NCBI RefSeq assembly: GCF_002879615.1 | Contig: NZ_PNRF01000050.1 | Coordinates: 1-64,000, forward strand | Direction of reading: 5' to 3' | Source: Billgrantia endophytica | GTDB taxonomy: Bacteria > Pseudomonadota > Gammaproteobacteria > Pseudomonadales > Halomonadaceae | DNA length: 64,000 nt | Shown here: positions 60,929-64,000 of the stretch, piece after piece | Position numbering within the stretch: position 1 is the stretch's first letter | Layout of the letters: each line of letters starts with the position of its first letter | Program-made: the position numbers and the translations under genes | Notes under the pieces: model-generated | The model's database searches: none | What the model was told of the DNA's origin: nothing | Seen by the model: the letters and a program-made list of their open reading frames with translations, nothing else

Positions 60929-61639
60929 TTAAGCTTGTTGCTGTGAATTCTGATAGCTTGAAATCAATGAGTAGATGTAATCAAGAGCATTGAAGTAGTC
61001 TCCATCATTGAAGTCAAACACTTGTGATGAAGCCATATCTGCTGATTCATCTATGTTGTGCTGACTGAAGAACACTTCAACGATCTTGTTCTGTATCTGG
61101 CCTGCTGTGGTGAATCCCACTTTTGCTATCAATAGGATTTCGGTATCAAGGAATTCCAGATCTGAAGGTGTTTTCTCTGTGGTGAAGCCTATTACGGCTC
61201 TGTGTTGGCCTGATAGCTCTGTCTTGGCGACATATAGGCTTACTCGCTTCTCTGTTGGGTGTATCTCCTTGTTGAGAGCAAGGGCGGTGTTAGGCTTGAA
61301 CCTATGCTGTTCTACGGGCTTCGGTATCTCCGTAGGTGCCTTGCCCTGCTGTGAGCCTATCGCCTCTCTGAAGGCTCCCTGCATGGCTCCCTCGGCCTCT
61401 GTGGGCTTGTTCTTGCTGACAACCTGCTTGAGCCTCTGGGTTAGCTCTTCCTTGGTCTTAGGCTTTTTTCGCCTTCCTTTTGGTTGTTTAGGTGTATCAA
61501 GAGCATCATCAATATCCCAATTGCCTCTGCATCTAGCTTCAAAGGCATTGATAGTCACTGAATGATGTGGTTTGTTGTGTCTATATAATTCCCTTGGGTT
61601 TTTGTATATCTTCCCTTTGTATTCTATATTTCTTAACAT
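60929..61639 (-). CDS. Possible DNA-binding protein with an N-terminal homing-endonuclease-type HTH motif
   Basis: The first 45 residues, YKGKIYKNPRELYRHNKPHH to FEARCRGNWDIDDALDTP, fit the short helix-turn-helix motif G-x-x-Y-x-S/N-x-x-E-L ... F-x-x-R-x-x-x-G-W-x-x-x-x-A-L-x-x-P seen beside homing endonucleases and phage regulators. A Lys/Pro-rich linker and a 130-residue C-terminal domain (KRVSLYVAKTELSGQHRAVI) follow. AAGGAG precedes the start. The motif is suggestive and the function unknown. Confidence 0.6.
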   Translation of the reverse strand: MLRNIEYKGKIYKNPRELYRHNKPHHSVTINAFEARCRGNWDIDDALDTPKQPKGRRKKPKTKEELTQRLKQVVSKNKPTEAEGAMQGAFREAIGSQQGKAPTEIPKPVEQHRFKPNTALALNKEIHPTEKRVSLYVAKTELSGQHRAVIGFTTEKTPSDLEFLDTEILLIAKVGFTTAGQIQNKIVEVFFSQHNIDESADMASSQVFDFNDGDYFNALDYIYSLISSYQNSQQQA

Positions 61640-61656
61640 ATTTTCTCCTTATTATT

Positions 61657-61944
61657 TTATTGATCTCTGAATGATCTGGATATAGGTTGCCTATCTCTAT
61701 TACTATCAAAGCTCGCTAGGGGCTTCGATAAGCGGTTGCTCTCAACACTTACCCTTCTCTCCTGCTTCTCTGCCTCTAAGGCTTGTAGAAGCGGGTTGTC
61801 GGCTGGGTTCGTCTGCTTTCCCTGTAGCTGACCTGTCATCTGGTAGAGCATACTGTCTAGCAGATCTTGCTCTGTGTTCTGCTGGGCTTGTGCTGTTGAA
61901 AGCAAAAGGGTTGATAGTGGTAGTGCTAGTAGTAGTTTTTTCAT
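61657..61944 (-). CDS. Small exported protein
   Basis: The 95-residue product has a signal peptide (MKKLLLALPLSTLLLSTAQA) and a Gln/Arg/Ser-rich mature part of about 75 residues (DSMLYQMTGQLQGKQTNPAD). Its ATG overlaps the stop of the upstream membrane gene; AAAAGGAGGGGG precedes it. Third gene of a coupled cluster. No family is recognised. Confidence 0.65.
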   Translation of the reverse strand: MKKLLLALPLSTLLLSTAQAQQNTEQDLLDSMLYQMTGQLQGKQTNPADNPLLQALEAEKQERRVSVESNRLSKPLASFDSNRDRQPISRSFRDQ

Positions 61945-62201
61945 TTCCCCCTCCTTTTAAACTTAATCATCATATATGCTATAAACATAAAGATTGAATA
62001 TAATGCTGTCACTGCTATCAATGAATTAAAAAATTGCAATATCATAGCTTTATATCCTATTTCTTGAAGCATACTAACAAACGGATTTGCAATAGGGCTA
62101 CCTGTCATATGTGCAATATAGATAAAGACATTGAAAAAGATAGCTAATGCCCAGATTGAAAGTATATGCTCGCTTATTTTGTTATCCATTATTTTTTTCA
62201 T
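61941..62201 (-). CDS. Small multi-helix membrane protein
   Basis: The 86-residue protein has two or three membrane helices (ILSIWALAIFFNVFIYIA; MILQFFNSLIAVTALYSIFM) and a basic tail IKFKRRGK. It is coupled by ATGA overlaps to genes on both sides, so the three products (two membrane, one exported) probably act together. Confidence 0.65.
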   Translation of the reverse strand: MKKIMDNKISEHILSIWALAIFFNVFIYIAHMTGSPIANPFVSMLQEIGYKAMILQFFNSLIAVTALYSIFMFIAYMMIKFKRRGK

Positions 62202-62434
62202 TTTTCTTCTCCTTCAATCTCTTTAATCTTCTTAGGCTTATATTTAAAAGCTGAATGCACTATTATATAAATAGCTGTGAAAAAAAACCCATATTCTAAA
62301 CTAAAAACATTTTCTTCAGCACCTCTATGCTTTGCAATAATATTAAATACTGCAAAACCAGTCATAAAAGCAATAAACAAAAGCATATTTTCTCTATTAA
62401 CTATTTCTAAATATAATCCTTTAATGTGTCTCAT
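62198..62434 (-). CDS. Small two-helix membrane protein
   Basis: The 78-residue protein has two membrane helices (MLLFIAFMTGFAVFNII; YGFFFTAIYIIVHSAF) and a Lys/Glu tail. First of three genes coupled by ATGA overlaps. GGAGAAA precedes the start. No family is recognised. Confidence 0.65.
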   Translation of the reverse strand: MRHIKGLYLEIVNRENMLLFIAFMTGFAVFNIIAKHRGAEENVFSLEYGFFFTAIYIIVHSAFKYKPKKIKEIEGEEK

Positions 62435-62451
62435 AGTTTTCTCCTTTATTG

Positions 62452-62628
62452 TTATTCTATTTTTTTTGCTATCTTATTAAATTTTGGAGTAAGCACAGCG
62501 ATAGCGAATACTGAAACTACTACTCCTGTTGCGATGGGTGTTAAGCCATCTACTGCTATCCCTGTGAAGCTGAATACGGCTGTTGTGGTTAGTGCTGTTA
62601 TTGCTGACAAAGTGATTGTTGTTTTCAT
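62452..62628 (-). CDS. 58-residue membrane protein, pilin- or coat-like in shape
   Basis: The start at 62628 (MKTTITLSAITAL) follows AAGGAG. A first hydrophobic stretch is followed by a second, IATGVVVSVFAIAVLTP, and a basic end KFNKIAKKIE. Signal-like stretch, short link, one long hydrophobic helix and a Lys-rich end is the shape of filamentous-phage coat proteins and small VirB2-like pilins. No homology is claimed. Confidence 0.55.
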   Translation of the reverse strand: MKTTITLSAITALTTTAVFSFTGIAVDGLTPIATGVVVSVFAIAVLTPKFNKIAKKIE

Positions 62629-62718
62629 ATTATTCTCCTTTTTTGTTATTGCCCGCAATTCCTGCGGGCTTTGTTTTTCTTTAAAAATTCTCTACTACCT
62701 CTTTATAGTTATTGTTAA

Positions 62719-62931
62719 TTACCTATTACCCTTTTTATCTAATATCAAGACTATTAAGCCAGAAATCATAAGTAAGCTAAGGAATATGAGTAGACTCGTA
62801 TCACTTAGGCTTGCTATAAATTGATCGATAGATAATATAGCTTTTTGTATAAGACTTACACCAGAAAATATTGGTAAAACACTAATAAGACTTAGTAATG
62901 CACCTATTGTATAGATTATCTTTTTTTTCAT
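62719..62931 (-). CDS. Small two-helix membrane protein
   Basis: The 70-residue protein has helices at about 4-24 and 45-64 (LLIFLSLLMISGLIVLILD) and a basic end. GGAGAAA precedes the start; the promoter core is at 62992-63002 in copy C of the long repeat. It heads the unit running through 62628 and perhaps to 61657. Confidence 0.6.
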   Translation of the reverse strand: MKKKIIYTIGALLSLISVLPIFSGVSLIQKAILSIDQFIASLSDTSLLIFLSLLMISGLIVLILDKKGNR

Positions 62932-62984
62932 AATATTTCTCCTTTTTTGTTTTGTTTGTTATTTGAGACATTCCCTTATCTCTA

Positions 62985-63300
62985 TTTTATGATTATATCA
63001 CAATTTATACGGAAAGTCTTTAATATTTATTGCATTATTTAAATAAATATGGTGTTTATGTGATATATAAAGCACTTCTGCTAGCTTTGAATATAATTTT
63101 TTTGTTGAGTCAAGGGGCTTATATCGCTTCGCTTAGTTATTGAAGGACGGATTGATAGGGTTTTGTGGTGTGTGGTGGGCTAGTTTTACTCTCTGAGCCG
63201 TTGTTTTACCCTGGGTGCCTCTATGCCTACCCCACCTCTCGTCTGTGTCACAGTCCCTGCCTTCATCCCTTCTCTCAATACCTAGCTCGCTTCAACGAGC
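62985..63300. repeat. Promoter-region repeat, copy C
   Basis: Third copy of the long repeat, matching copy B for about 300 bases with scattered changes, including the GGAAAGTCTTTAATATTTAT block and the GAGCCGTTGTTT block. Confidence 0.9.
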
Positions 63301-63302
63301 AT

Positions 63303-63330
63303 AAAAAACCGTAGAAGAGATCTACGGTCG
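63303..63330 (-). terminator. Terminator after the last gene
   Basis: On the minus strand GACCGTAGATCTCTTCTACG forms a stem with GT and is followed by TTTTTTA. Confidence 0.85.
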
Positions 63331-63335
63331 TCAGC

Positions 63336-63560
63336 TTACCTATTGGTCATTAAGACATAGATGCTTTCAAGAACTTTGAGCAAATACCCCTTCACTGTCA
63401 CCACTGCTGATACAAAAAGAGCAATGCGAGCAAGCCATAAAAGAATAGCGGTATCTTCATAAAGCATCGCCACATTGAGAACAAATAAGTATACAGCCCA
63501 CACTATCAATATATTGACTGTGTTTTTAGTAATTGAGTAGCACTGTGATAGCACCATCAT
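63336..63560 (-). CDS. Small two-helix membrane protein
   Basis: The 74-residue protein has two hydrophobic helices (VNILIVWAVYLFVLNVAML; ILLWLARIALFVSAVVTV) and a short polar end. AAGGA precedes the second of two adjacent ATG codons (63557). A TGTGATATAGT promoter core lies at 63591-63601. No family is recognised. Confidence 0.6.
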   Translation of the reverse strand: MMVLSQCYSITKNTVNILIVWAVYLFVLNVAMLYEDTAILLWLARIALFVSAVVTVKGYLLKVLESIYVLMTNR

Positions 63561-63635
63561 TCCTTGCCTCTTATTTTCCTGACCACTATCACTATATCAC
63601 AAACGGGGTTTAGATCCACTTCTATTGCAGGCAAC

Positions 63636-63773
63636 TTGAAAGCACTAGCTAAGTCTTAAATACACTTTCCTCTCATTGCTATCAAAGACAAAAGCTTTTG
63701 ATCTCAATAACTACGGTTGATCTCAATAAAAAAGCCCTTGAAAGCGAATTTAAGGCTTAGCTAGTGCTTTCAA
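63636..63773. repeat. 18-bp perfect inverted repeat
   Basis: TTGAAAGCACTAGCTAAG at 63636-63653 is the exact complement of 63756-63773, with 102 bases between, which contain two TTGATCTCAATAA copies. The rest of the gene-free right edge (63602-64000) has two TTGCTATCAA sites and no supportable gene. Confidence 0.9.
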
Positions 63774-64000
63774 GAGCCTGCCGATGTTGCCGACAAAAAA
63801 ATTAGTGCGGACCTAAGAACCTATCACCATTGAAGTGAATCATATGGTCTCTCTTTCTTAGAATTATTTTTTCAGGGGTATAACCCTATTCTGTAAAAGA
63901 GAGAACACTTAGATAACTCTATATTTTTTTGCTATCAATAATGTGGAGCATCCCGCTAGCACTGCAATAGCGATTGAGTGAGATAGCGGGCTGAACTGTG

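Noticed and set aside
61086..61565. 159-codon plus-strand frame opposite the HTH-motif gene
   Set aside because: The minus-strand gene has a good ribosome site and a recognisable motif; the plus frame has neither.
22481..64000. Integrase, transposase or insertion sequence within the element
   Set aside because: I looked for tyrosine and serine recombinase motifs and DDE transposases in all listed genes and saw none; they may lie beyond the window.

Overview
The window joins two very different kinds of DNA. Bases 1 to about 22,480 are GC-rich chromosome of a gammaproteobacterium. The proteins look like those of Halomonas or a close relative (Oceanospirillales), though this is a judgement from remembered family sequences and not from a search. 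From about 22,481 to the end at 64,000 the DNA is AT-rich (about one third G+C by eye) and has the gene content of a plasmid or plasmid-derived integrated element. The junction lies inside hpt (hypoxanthine phosphoribosyltransferase), of which only the C-terminal third remains. No right-hand end, integrase or partition gene is visible, so the element continues past the window. A chimeric assembly is the main alternative explanation of the junction.

Chromosomal part. Genes in order: a DUF1289 protein, aconitase B (acnB), a small outer-membrane beta-barrel, an RraA-family protein, a membrane-anchored glycerophosphodiester phosphodiesterase, gamma-glutamyltransferase, divergent PEP synthase (ppsA) and its regulatory kinase/phosphorylase (ppsR), and a DUF3750 protein. 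A glutarate-type pair follows (CoA-transferase and glutaryl-CoA dehydrogenase). Last is a branched-chain amino-acid block: 3-hydroxyisobutyrate dehydrogenase, 3-hydroxyisobutyryl-CoA hydrolase and an acyl-CoA dehydrogenase, facing a MerR (LiuR-like) regulator and an acyl-CoA synthetase. REP-like GC-rich repeats lie at 4.3, 15.8 and 21.9 kb.

Element, replication and transfer. repA (helicase) and repC (iteron-binding initiator) of IncQ/RSF1010 type overlap by ATGA, and a three-copy 21-bp iteron array lies beyond repC. At 51 to 53.7 kb is a ColE1-type (MOBP/HEN) mobilisation module. It has a relaxase whose HEN motif reads HEH, a small gene nested in another frame inside the relaxase gene, and a MobC protein with two tandem MobC-like halves. 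A 2-kb non-coding tract next to mobC is full of hairpins and repeats and is the best candidate for oriT or a second origin. A lone DotA/TraY-type membrane protein sits near the left end.

Element, cargo and regulation. Two MvaT-type xenogeneic silencers have similar leaders. A complete flagellin gene has a sigma-28-like promoter. There is a large secreted repeat protein, and about 35 small genes without recognisable function, in two groups. One (33 to 50 kb) is mostly acidic soluble proteins, several ending in Ser-Met or Ala-Met. The other (55.7 to 63.6 kb) is mostly small membrane or secreted proteins in short operons. Many transcription units begin with the same 11-mer promoter core TGTGATATAAT, an AT-rich leader and AAGGAG, and end in short GC hairpins. 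A 10-mer family TTGNTATCAA / TTGCTYTCAA recurs at least 39 times in coding and non-coding DNA of the element. Several promoter-terminator pairs without ORFs suggest small RNAs; the clearest is a compact three-hairpin RNA at 40.3 kb.

Working picture (inference): a mobilisable, IncQ-replicating element that carries its own silencers, offers its host an alternative flagellin, and holds two expanded families of uncharacterised small proteins under a shared promoter design.
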